From: Mesorhizobium sp.
GTDB lineage: Bacteria > Pseudomonadota > Alphaproteobacteria > Rhizobiales > Rhizobiaceae
Assembly (NCBI GenBank): GCA_027492275.1
Contig: JAPUFC010000065.1
Coordinates: forward strand, 124,001 to 188,000
Length of the DNA: 64,000 nt
Reading direction: 5' to 3'
Shown: positions 8,460 to 16,213 of the stretch, piece after piece
Layout of the letters: each line of letters starts with the position of its first letter
Numbering within the stretch: the first letter of the stretch is position 1
Notes under the pieces: generated by a model
The model's database searches: none
Told to the model about the DNA's origin: nothing
Seen by the model: only the letters and a program-made list of their open reading frames with translations
Position numbers and translations under genes: made by a program

Positions 8460-10733
8460 TCACTTCCTAGTCGCAAGCCTTGCCGACTTCGCCGGGGCAG
8501 CGACCTCGAGGAGGCTTCGGCGATTAAGCGCCATTTCGAGGACGTCCGACTTGCCCCCTCGGGTCAGGCACGCGGCGATCCTCAAGGTTTTTTCGGCGCG
8601 GCTCGAACCGAGGTAGATATTTGAGATGAAGCGGCGACGCACGCCGTCGCTGGCATCGATCGGCGCCTCCGTCGCATCGACGTGGATCAGGAAGACCGTC
8701 TCGAATTGCAGGCCGGCGACGTATTCCGGCATGCTGAAGACGAACCGTTTGCCTGCGTGGCGAAGATCGGAGGAGGGTTCGCGGCTGACAATCGGCAAGT
8801 GACCCTGCGAATACCGTGCGGCGGCTATCGGTAGGTATTTATCGAATTGCTCGTCACTCGCGCAGAGTACAGCGACACGCCGGCCACCCCCCTCGTGAGC
8901 ACGCGCCACTTTTTGAGCTTCCGCGAAAACGTTGGCGAAGAGGCTCGCTTCGTCTATGAACACCGTCAATTCCGGCGTGTCGCCGTCCGCCAGTTCCGCC
9001 TTCCCCGAATAAGCATCCCACTCCCCAGGAACGTCAATGGCGGGAAACGTTGCGTCGAGGTCGGCCAGGAACTCGGCGATCTGGGGGGTGTACCTGAAAA
9101 CCTTTTCGAGCTTCACGAGTTCTGAGTTCTGCAGTCCCGTCGAGGCGGCGAACAGGCTCGTGTCCCCTTCGCCGTATTGCACGAACGTGTCGCGCGGGCT
9201 CTGCTTGAGGTCGTAGGCCATGAAGACGGGCGGACGCCTCGGTTTTCCGTCCTCGTCGGCGTTGCGCCTGATAAGCTTGTGCAGCGTCTGGCGCTCAATT
9301 GAGGTGAACAAATGCAGCTCGTCTATGAACAGCGCATCGTATCCTTCGCGCTGCCTGATGCGATCCCACCGATTCGAATTGAGGAACGAGTTGAAGTCGC
9401 CGATCATTTGGTCGACGCTCAGCGTATTCATTTCGCCGAGCTGGCGACGGTATCGCCGATGAACCTCGAGGACGAAGCGTCTGTCTAGCTCGGTCGACAG
9501 GTTCATCAGCCATGCTGGTCGCGGGAAGCTTCCCTTGGCGTAGCGCTCGCCCCGCTCTTCGCCATGGCGAACCCCTTCCGCGTCGAGGACGCTGGCGAAC
9601 TCGTTCATAATCTCTGCAACAAGTCTAGTGTCCCGGCCGGCGGTGGCGGCAGCCCAGCGCTCCTTCAACTCGGGGCTCAGACCCGCGAACTGCGCGCCGA
9701 CGATTCTGGAGCTCCCGAGCTCCTTGAGCATGGTGGCGATCAGCTCTGCCTGAAGTCGACGGCCTTCGCGCCCGTCGAGTGAAAGCGGCTCGAGCTGATC
9801 CAACTCGAAGTTAAGGTTCTTGTGCGCAAGGTCGTACAGCGTCCGGACCTCCAGCTTCACATTCGGGCTCGCCCCGAACAACAGGCCCTTGGGGTCGAGG
9901 CTTTCACCAATCGCGTTGACAAGGTCAACAGAGGCAAAGCTGTGTGTGAGAAATCCGATCTTGACCGAAATGGCGGGTGTTTCGGCGGCGGCTAGTGCGT
10001 CGCGTAGGAACTTGACCACAAGGGATAGTGTCTTCCCGGTTCCGGCGGCACCCCTCAATCTCACTGGTCCGTCGTGCGGCTTGTCAACGAAATCCCGCTG
10101 TTCCTTAGTGAGTTTGGAGCGGTACCACTGTTCCAGCGTAGCGCCTTGCACGAATCCTTGGTGAAGGCGTTGGCTGAGGGTGATCCCGGCGCGCGAAGCG
10201 GAAGAAGGCTCCTCGAATTGTGTGAGGACCGCGTCGGCCACGTTCGATCTCGCGGCGTCGTAGACCTCCAAATGCCGCTCAAGACGGTCGAACGATCGAG
10301 TGTCCTCGAGCTGGGAGAACACGTAGAGATCGTTGCGATCCCGAGGACGCATGTCGAAGTGTACCCGCCACCGCCATTCGCGGTTCGAGGCTTGTATCGA
10401 AAAAAGGCTGCCCTCCTGATGCTTGCGCCATCCGGTAGGAATGCTCACGCTGTCCGTGTAGATCGACCGGCCAACCGTGATGACCCTTTCCAAGACGGTG
10501 GAGCGAGTTGCAGCTTCCGCCAGCACGCCATCCTCGCCCGCGACGTTCACCACGATCACGGGTGTCTCGTCGGTCTCCAGGTCGGCTTCGACGATATAGA
10601 CCATCTGGTCGATGACGACGCGCTTCAGACCGCAGTTTTGGGCTGGCAGCCCAAAGTGGGCGAACCACTCAGGCCCGATCGAGAACTGAGAAAGTTTGAA
10701 GAGCGCGCGGGGCGTGAGAACTAGGGCCTTCAT
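8460..10733 (-). CDS. UvrD/REP-like superfamily 1 helicase, probable defence protein
   Basis: A 757-residue protein. The N-terminal 210 residues are a domain I do not recognise. Then come SF1 helicase motifs: LTKEQRDFV (Q-motif-like), Walker A RGAAGTGKT, Walker B FIDELHLF, a motif III/IV region with MAYDLKQSP and KVFRYTPQIAEFL, and late motifs GLQFETVFLIHVD and YLGSSRAEKTLRI, the last a variant of the usual 'alTRA' box. It overlaps its upstream neighbour by an ATGA junction (10,730-10,733), so the two are translationally coupled. Helicases of this type with a small co-encoded partner recur in antiphage systems; that role here is inferred from the context next to CBASS. Confidence 0.75.
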   Translation of the reverse strand: MKALVLTPRALFKLSQFSIGPEWFAHFGLPAQNCGLKRVVIDQMVYIVEADLETDETPVIVVNVAGEDGVLAEAATRSTVLERVITVGRSIYTDSVSIPTGWRKHQEGSLFSIQASNREWRWRVHFDMRPRDRNDLYVFSQLEDTRSFDRLERHLEVYDAARSNVADAVLTQFEEPSSASRAGITLSQRLHQGFVQGATLEQWYRSKLTKEQRDFVDKPHDGPVRLRGAAGTGKTLSLVVKFLRDALAAAETPAISVKIGFLTHSFASVDLVNAIGESLDPKGLLFGASPNVKLEVRTLYDLAHKNLNFELDQLEPLSLDGREGRRLQAELIATMLKELGSSRIVGAQFAGLSPELKERWAAATAGRDTRLVAEIMNEFASVLDAEGVRHGEERGERYAKGSFPRPAWLMNLSTELDRRFVLEVHRRYRRQLGEMNTLSVDQMIGDFNSFLNSNRWDRIRQREGYDALFIDELHLFTSIERQTLHKLIRRNADEDGKPRRPPVFMAYDLKQSPRDTFVQYGEGDTSLFAASTGLQNSELVKLEKVFRYTPQIAEFLADLDATFPAIDVPGEWDAYSGKAELADGDTPELTVFIDEASLFANVFAEAQKVARAHEGGGRRVAVLCASDEQFDKYLPIAAARYSQGHLPIVSREPSSDLRHAGKRFVFSMPEYVAGLQFETVFLIHVDATEAPIDASDGVRRRFISNIYLGSSRAEKTLRIAACLTRGGKSDVLEMALNRRSLLEVAAPAKSARLATRK

Positions 10734-11575
10734 TCCGAATCCTTCTCGACCTCGGCCACGATGTCGTCAATCGCGAGGCTGGCCAAGGCGGTGACTTCGT
10801 CAGGCAGTCCGATGCGGGAGAACTGCTGCGCGAAGAGCTGCGCGACCTTGAAGCGGTAAATCTCCGTAAGCCGGCCGATCCTCACCGCGGTGGTCTCGGC
10901 TGCGCCACTCCTCGCCAGCTGCTCCGAAACAGACGGGAAGCAATTTCCCTCGGGGATCGTGTAAATGCGTCGCATCCGGATGACGAATCCGATGCCCGGA
11001 TGCTCGACGAGGTCGCTTATCTGAAAGTGACCATCGCCCATGGCTTTTCTCGCCGCCGCAAGTTGCCTACGCGCGTAGGCCGACGCGTCTTGCTCCGTCC
11101 GGCAGAGGGACAAGAACCGGGAGAAGGGGGCGACCCTGTTGTCGAGCGCTACCGCCAGCTTTCGGACCTCTTGGTAGATGGAGGTAGCCTGGCCCTTCTT
11201 CAGCCTGGTAGAAGCGGTCAGTGCTTCGCTCACCGCCGCAGGCCCGTCGGTGACGATCCAAGAGTGCAGGTTCTCGGCAGCGGCACCGTCGTCACCGATG
11301 ATGTCGATGACCTTGTTCGTCGCCGAAGCTAGCACTTCCGCGATGTAGCCAGGGGCCCAGAATCTGGCGACGTACTCCTTGAAGGGATACATCGGCAGAT
11401 AGGCAAGAACCCCGTCGAGTTTCCCGTTGACTAGGTCGCAATCGGCGTTGATGATTACACCTAGTACCGGCCCTCCTTCGGTGCTGGTGTGATCAATGCG
11501 AATGATGTCGCCTTGAGCTCTTGGTTCGGTCGGCAGAACGCGCTCCGTTTCCCGTTTTGCTGTTGCGTCCACCAC
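10730..11575 (-). CDS. Unrecognised protein coupled to the SF1 helicase
   Basis: A 281-residue protein starting at GTG, preceded by a purine-rich AAGGGGCGG site. I do not recognise the family. Its N-terminal part reads RAQGDIIRI and later GVIINADCDLVNGKL: a beta strand ending in a D-C-D motif, which I have seen as a conserved signature in uncharacterised bacterial proteins but cannot name. The rest is mainly helical and lacks TM segments or a signal peptide. It precedes the helicase gene in the same operon with a 4-base overlap, so the two products probably act together. Confidence 0.6.
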   Translation of the reverse strand: MVDATAKRETERVLPTEPRAQGDIIRIDHTSTEGGPVLGVIINADCDLVNGKLDGVLAYLPMYPFKEYVARFWAPGYIAEVLASATNKVIDIIGDDGAAAENLHSWIVTDGPAAVSEALTASTRLKKGQATSIYQEVRKLAVALDNRVAPFSRFLSLCRTEQDASAYARRQLAAARKAMGDGHFQISDLVEHPGIGFVIRMRRIYTIPEGNCFPSVSEQLARSGAAETTAVRIGRLTEIYRFKVAQLFAQQFSRIGLPDEVTALASLAIDDIVAEVEKDSE

Positions 11576-11697
11576 CGCCCCTTGCCGAATTGGTCATAGT
11601 TTAGGTAACCGAGTCATGATGACCCGTCGACTGGAACTTGCTCCATCAACGCCCCATAGCTGTCAATTCACAGTCATTCTGGGCGGTCCATAAGCAG

Positions 11698-12339
11698 TTA
11701 GGCCGATTTTCTGTTCGTAGCGAAAAGACGCGACGCTTCGTCGAAGTTGTCAGCTAGCGCGGAGACTCGCGACCCATAAGTGACGGTCCCTTTGGTGTGA
11801 CGGTCTGTCCAGTAGTGGCCGTCCATTGCTGCGACGGGATTGCCGACTAGCCGCACCTTAAACGAGCCATAGTGGATTTCGCTTTCTTTCCCACGCAGAT
11901 GGACCTTCGGATCGCTCTGATAGACGCCGGCAATCTCAATCGTGTTATCATCACGCTGTAGGATGTTGCTGGCGATGAGAAAAGAATCCGAGTCCTTTGT
12001 CATTAGCCTGATACTGAGCTTCGAGTAGGTTTGCCGGATTGATGCGAAGCCCTGGATTGGCGCGACTCTCTTGCCCGTTTCGGGTATTTCATAGGTGGAG
12101 TGAAGCTCAACGCACCACGTGCCGTTCAGGTCGGGAATCTTGCTACAGAGTCGAAGCGGCCACCACTTCCACCCGATTCTATCGAATGCCGTTAGTGTGG
12201 CCGATACCACTGCAAGCGTAATTCCGTATGGTTTGATGTGATCCCAGCTAAGGGGAATGCCGGATAGGTAAAGCGTGGCCCCCCACGCGGCGACGGCGAG
12301 GAGTAATATGACCGGCAAGGAAAATCGTTCGAGTGTCAT
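11698..12339 (-). CDS. cap15: Cap15-like two-TM beta-barrel effector (S-2TM-beta family)
   Basis: A 213-residue protein from the ATG giving MTLERFSLPVILL. Two membrane helices (residues about 6-25 and 38-56) are followed by KIPDLNGTW (about 67-75) and a beta-strand-rich domain. That layout and the P-D-L-N-G-T-W motif are the hallmarks of the SMODS-associated 2TM-beta family, which includes CBASS effector Cap15. In that family the beta barrel binds a cyclic dinucleotide and the TM part oligomerises to disrupt the inner membrane. It is head-to-head with the DisA_N-like gene; their 5' ends overlap by 32 bases. A TTG at 12,396 is an alternative start. It is not in the same operon as the CD-NTase, so its activating or inhibiting ligand is uncertain. 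Confidence 0.75.
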   Translation of the reverse strand: MTLERFSLPVILLLAVAAWGATLYLSGIPLSWDHIKPYGITLAVVSATLTAFDRIGWKWWPLRLCSKIPDLNGTWCVELHSTYEIPETGKRVAPIQGFASIRQTYSKLSIRLMTKDSDSFLIASNILQRDDNTIEIAGVYQSDPKVHLRGKESEIHYGSFKVRLVGNPVAAMDGHYWTDRHTKGTVTYGSRVSALADNFDEASRLFATNRKSA

Positions 12340-12802
12340 GGATGACAGGCGGGTTCTTGACCGTAGAACTGCTGAGACATTGCGGACTTTATACAACGGA
12401 ATAGGTCAGACGCATCCGCTGATCCTCTGCTTTGTAAGCGGAGTATCGATCCCGAGATATTGTGCGCCGATGGCGCGCGCTCCGCTGCCTCCACTTGGCG
12501 ATGCGTTCGACGAAAATTTCCTGCGCGTTGTCGAGGCCGCACAACGCCAAAACGCTTCGATTCATGACGGCGCCATCGTGGTCTCTCGCCAAAACAATGG
12601 AGACTTCTATCGTGTCAGTGGATGGTCGTTTCGTCTCATTCCGCCAATGATTTCCGAGTTCGCCGAAGCAAATCGGGGGTCGGCCTACAACAGTGCCATA
12701 TGCATGTCGTTGAGCGAGAACGTCGATGCCGTTGCGCTGCTGAGCAAGCATCACTCAGATGTCTTCGCGGGCGGACGCCGGTATGCGCCGAGCGAGCTGT
12801 GA
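12308..12802 (+). CDS. DisA_N (diadenylate cyclase)-like protein with degenerate RHR motif
   Basis: A 164-residue protein; the ATG at 12,308 is chosen because AGGAG lies 4 bases before it. A later ATG (12,338) shares a CATG palindrome with the Cap15-like start codon. The fold order matches the DAC domain: a hydrophobic strand LILCFVSG, a helix FLRVVEAAQRQ, the motif IHDGAIVV (Asp87-Gly88-Ala89), a loop, then GSAYNSAICMSL and NVDAVALLS. Known diadenylate cyclases have GTRHRAA where this has GSAYNSA, so the phosphate-binding Arg-His-Arg is lost. It may be an inactive nucleotide sensor or an altered cyclase. No N-terminal membrane or C-terminal DNA-binding domain is present. Recognised by eye only. 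Confidence 0.55.
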   Translation: MTGKENRSSVMDDRRVLDRRTAETLRTLYNGIGQTHPLILCFVSGVSIPRYCAPMARAPLPPLGDAFDENFLRVVEAAQRQNASIHDGAIVVSRQNNGDFYRVSGWSFRLIPPMISEFAEANRGSAYNSAICMSLSENVDAVALLSKHHSDVFAGGRRYAPSEL

Positions 12803-12863
12803 CCTATATCAAGCGGCCGTGCAGTCGCGCGGGGAGGCACGCGGTCGCCCGTACAAGGCTTTC

Positions 12864-13334
12864 CTAGTCGACGTGTTCGTACAGCTGTTCCAGCCCGTCT
12901 GCGCTTGCAATACCCCACCAAAAACCACTCCATCCTCCAATCGCAAAAATCATCGGAGCGTGCGCTTTCCTCATAAGAGTTTTCCAAGTGCGCCGGTCTA
13001 GCCACGATGGGGTCGGCAATGCTTGGGGATGGGTGTGCCATTCTCCGATATACGTATCGGTGCCTGCACTTTGTTGCCACGTTTTCATAGCGATTGACTG
13101 ATGTAGGGGGTCAATGCGGTCAAATAACGCAAACGAACGCCGGTCCCGTGGATAAGGCGTTGTGTAGCCCGAAACTTCGATATGATCCCCTCTGTACGAG
13201 CCGAGCAATATCCCGCCGGTCTCCCTTGAAGTTGGGCCTCGTTCGACTCGGCTTTTAATCAGCTCGACAACCTCATCGTGCACGAGGACAAACCGCCCAT
13301 CGCCCAGTGTCAGCACTAGTGGGGGCTTTTGCAT
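12864..13334 (-). CDS. cap3: Cap3, JAB/JAMM isopeptidase of type II CBASS
   Basis: A 156-residue protein from the ATG of MQKPPLVLTL; this start overlaps the end of cap2 by 19 bases, as expected in one operon. It is a JAB-domain metalloprotease: Glu38 in RETGGILLG, and the zinc motif H-x-H-x7-S-x2-D in EWHTHPQALPTPSWLD (His100, His102, Ser110, Asp113). In type II CBASS this enzyme removes the conjugate that Cap2 places on the C-terminus of the CD-NTase, and so tunes signalling. All catalytic residues are present. A longer frame to 13,442 is open but unlikely to be used. Confidence 0.9.
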   Translation of the reverse strand: MQKPPLVLTLGDGRFVLVHDEVVELIKSRVERGPTSRETGGILLGSYRGDHIEVSGYTTPYPRDRRSFALFDRIDPLHQSIAMKTWQQSAGTDTYIGEWHTHPQALPTPSWLDRRTWKTLMRKAHAPMIFAIGGWSGFWWGIASADGLEQLYEHVD

Positions 13335-14986
13335 GCCGGACAAGTCGAAAGGGCTAGAGGATTTGCATCGGCGATTTGGAATGCCTGCTTGGTGTCGAGG
13401 GTTTGCGACCTGAACCGCGGCGATGCGCTCCCACTTACCCAATCTAACGCAAGCTCACAAACTTGAACTGCTGCAGCAACTGAACGAGACACGGGGAATG
13501 GGATGAACTCTGAATCGCCGCAAGCTGCGATCGACCTGATTTCCACGTTAACATCAGGCCTTATGGCCCGAAATCTCGGTTGCCCCGCCAACTCTGGTTT
13601 CAGGCATTTGAAGCAAGCTTTTTTCGCATCCGAATCGACTAAGATGCTTTGGGCAATAGCCCCGTTTCCAGCCAGCCACCCGAAGATATGTGCCGGCGCG
13701 TCTGGACGACGGTCAATGGCCCTCTGATTGAGAGCGATCGAAAGTGCTTCTTCACCGGTCACATCGATAACGAGGTGAAACCGATCTGTCGCGATCGTGA
13801 GTCCGTCCGAATTTTCGGCTTCCACGCTGATGCCCGGAAGCATCGTCTTGATGAACGTGGTGGTGGCTTCCGCCTTGTTGCGATGAAGATAGGGTATCCC
13901 CAACAGATGCCGGCCCAAGTTTGCCGTACGCAGATCGTCGGTGTCGGCCAGCACCAGCCGTCCACCCGCAGTACCCGCTCCAGACTGTGCAAGTTGGTGA
14001 GCGAGAAATCCGCCGATCGTTCCGCAGCCGATAAGGAGGATCGCTTTTCCGCCAAGGTTGGGGCGTGAGCCGATGTTGCGACTGAAGACGTACTCAGGGT
14101 CGGCAGCATCGGCCCTGATGCGCTCCACTTGAATACTTGCTGCTGTCTTATCCATGACCTTGGGCAAGCTGCTCCGCCGCTGCTTCAGAAACTCAGGCTT
14201 TTTTAGATGGGCCGGTACCTCCAGGCGCAGAGCGAAAAGTCCGTTTGTTGCACGGATCGCCAATATCGCGCCAGCTTGGCTGCTTTTGACGAGCGCTTCA
14301 TCAAGCTTTGCTTCCAGGCCCGGTGCGATCCAACGTAGCCAAAGCTTCATTTGGAGGAGGTTTTCCGGTGGCCAACTGCTATTCGGATCAAGGGTCAGCG
14401 GCTTATTGATGGTGACGATAAGAGCGTCTTCAGCGGAAGCCGTTGAGGCAGGATCACGGTCCGTTGCCCATGATGATTTGGCGGTGAGCACTGGTGTTGG
14501 CACGCCGTCCGCCCGCAATACGGGATAGGCCACAGTTCCCAGTCCGCTGAAGTCACGAGGCAGGTCATAGAGCATCCAGCTTTTGCCCCAGTAGGATGCG
14601 AACTCGGCAGCGAAATCGCTGTCAAGACGACCACCGAGAGCGTCGGCGACGACTTTCTCAGCCTTGACGAGGCATCTCAAGATGGTGCCTGCGGGATTGT
14701 ACCTATCGAGTATGGCTGATCCGGCACCGTAGTAGCAAATAATGCCATCCGGGCCGAGAATGTGCGGCAGCTTTCGATTGTCGAAAACTGATGCATCGAC
14801 GATGCGGACCACCGGGTACCGCACGAAGTCGTAGTCTGGAACAATGATCTCGACAGGTACGGGCTTGGGGTTTATCGGCAGATATCCGCGATAGGTGTCA
14901 AAGCGAGATCCAAGCAGTCGTTCGAACTTTCGTTGAACGAGTGCGTCATGCACGAACAGGCGACTCACGTGGTGCTGGTCAACCAC
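13316..14986 (-). CDS. cap2: Cap2, E2-E1 ubiquitin-transfer-like fusion of type II CBASS
   Basis: A 556-residue protein from a GTG start that overlaps the CD-NTase gene by 8 bases. The N-terminal part is an E2-like domain with a probable catalytic cysteine in GIICYYG (Cys84). The C-terminal half is a ThiF/E1 adenylation domain: Rossmann motif LIGCGTIGG (about residue 315-323), ADTDDLRTANLGRH, and a candidate E1 cysteine in AACGD (about 487). CFKC (about 455-460) and the terminal CPAC form a probable zinc site. Known Cap2 proteins activate the CD-NTase C-terminal glycine and link it to targets, which primes cyclic nucleotide synthesis. Confidence 0.9.
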   Translation of the reverse strand: MVDQHHVSRLFVHDALVQRKFERLLGSRFDTYRGYLPINPKPVPVEIIVPDYDFVRYPVVRIVDASVFDNRKLPHILGPDGIICYYGAGSAILDRYNPAGTILRCLVKAEKVVADALGGRLDSDFAAEFASYWGKSWMLYDLPRDFSGLGTVAYPVLRADGVPTPVLTAKSSWATDRDPASTASAEDALIVTINKPLTLDPNSSWPPENLLQMKLWLRWIAPGLEAKLDEALVKSSQAGAILAIRATNGLFALRLEVPAHLKKPEFLKQRRSSLPKVMDKTAASIQVERIRADAADPEYVFSRNIGSRPNLGGKAILLIGCGTIGGFLAHQLAQSGAGTAGGRLVLADTDDLRTANLGRHLLGIPYLHRNKAEATTTFIKTMLPGISVEAENSDGLTIATDRFHLVIDVTGEEALSIALNQRAIDRRPDAPAHIFGWLAGNGAIAQSILVDSDAKKACFKCLKPELAGQPRFRAIRPDVNVEIRSIAACGDSEFIPFPVSRSVAAAVQVCELALDWVSGSASPRFRSQTLDTKQAFQIADANPLALSTCPACKSPH

Positions 14987-16103
14987 TTGTGGAACGACCG
15001 ACTTCCGGAGCCGGGTTTACCTTTTTAGGTTGGCTGGTTACGGTAACGGCAGTGGGTGTCAAGATTGCCACGAGATCCGTTCGATATGGGATCCGGGTAC
15101 CGAACATGCCGCGCATTTCCTCAACGGCGTTTTGTTGGTCGTCGCAGTATCTGACGACATCGCGCAGCCGCGAAGCCAAGCCTTCAACGAGGTCTGCAAC
15201 TTTCTGCCTGTGCTCCTTTGGTATCCGGTTGAGATCCTCATTTCCGCAGGCCGGGATGAAAACCGGACCTTTGAGCATCTGCGGCAGGTATTCGACCACT
15301 CTCTGCAAGCGTTCATCTTCTCGATCCGGCAGAAACGGCCCGCGGATGGCCTCATACGCATTCCAGATACAGGCCATCAGGAGGATGGACGAAACTTTAT
15401 ATTCATCGAGTTCGTGATGGTCCCGCCAACCCTTCATATATCGGCAATCTCGACGAAGCTTCTCGCCATACAGATCCACCGCGTCAACGAACCATTTGTG
15501 GATTTGCCGCGGATCAGAAATCTTCCAATCCTCGTCCCGGTGAGCCAGGAGAACCGAGTCTGAAGGCAGTTCGCTCCAATCCCCAAATTTCGCGTCGAGT
15601 GACGCCGTTGCAGATTTCGCCATGCGGTCTTGCAAGGTCACGAATTCCCGGTCCGGGATGGCGTAAAGGGGAATGTCGACGTGTGCATCGCGTCCGATAA
15701 CCACTCGACAACATGTGGGTTTGAACTCCTGACGCCAGCCTTCTCTCTCCGCTAACACTTTAAGCGCGGCATCAACGAATTCGAAAAACAACTTGGCTGC
15801 GCTGGACGGCTTCTCACCCTTCACAAACGAAAGAGGAAGATAACAGCCGTCATCAAGATCCATTTGCTGCGTCGGCGGCCATGCAGGTTCATTGAGCGTA
15901 CCGTAGGCCGAACTTCCCTGCGTGAAGAACCGAGGGCGTATCGCCTCACCAAACACTTCCGTCCCAGCGCTCGCGAATGCAGCCCGAAGGTGCTCCCGGA
16001 TTTTGGTACGCGCGTCTTTAAGAGGGGTATCCTCTGGGGTGAGATTGACCAAGAAGGTCTCGGGGTCGACGGTAGTATGCAGTAGCTTCGCAACATTCGC
16101 CAT
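14979..16103 (-). CDS. CBASS CD-NTase, DncV-like (clade A) cyclic dinucleotide synthase
   Basis: A 374-residue nucleotidyltransferase. The active-site signature is complete: TQGSSAYGTL (Gly63-Ser64), MDLDDGCYLP (Asp82 and Asp84) and DAHVDIPLY (Asp143). The QGS-Y-G-T-L plus DLDDG-Y-L-P arrangement is that of Vibrio cholerae DncV, which makes 3',3'-cGAMP; the exact product here is inferred. The protein ends in a flexible tail with a terminal glycine, as expected of a CD-NTase that is conjugated by Cap2. It is the first gene of the leftward cdn-cap2-cap3 operon and is divergent from capV, with a 110-base shared promoter region. Confidence 0.92.
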   Translation of the reverse strand: MANVAKLLHTTVDPETFLVNLTPEDTPLKDARTKIREHLRAAFASAGTEVFGEAIRPRFFTQGSSAYGTLNEPAWPPTQQMDLDDGCYLPLSFVKGEKPSSAAKLFFEFVDAALKVLAEREGWRQEFKPTCCRVVIGRDAHVDIPLYAIPDREFVTLQDRMAKSATASLDAKFGDWSELPSDSVLLAHRDEDWKISDPRQIHKWFVDAVDLYGEKLRRDCRYMKGWRDHHELDEYKVSSILLMACIWNAYEAIRGPFLPDREDERLQRVVEYLPQMLKGPVFIPACGNEDLNRIPKEHRQKVADLVEGLASRLRDVVRYCDDQQNAVEEMRGMFGTRIPYRTDLVAILTPTAVTVTSQPKKVNPAPEVGRSTSG

Positions 16104-16213
16104 GGACGCTCAACTCCAAGGATTTAGAGACTCAGCCGACTCACTCCCAGAAGTCGACTGTAGCCGAATCGCGATAAAGAACATACAATGAACACGAGTC
16201 GAAGGTGCCACTC

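Noticed and set aside
12308-12802. Identity as an mCpol (Panoptes OptS) enzyme
   Set aside because: No GGDEF/Cas10-palm motifs; the HDGA block and strand order fit DisA_N instead.
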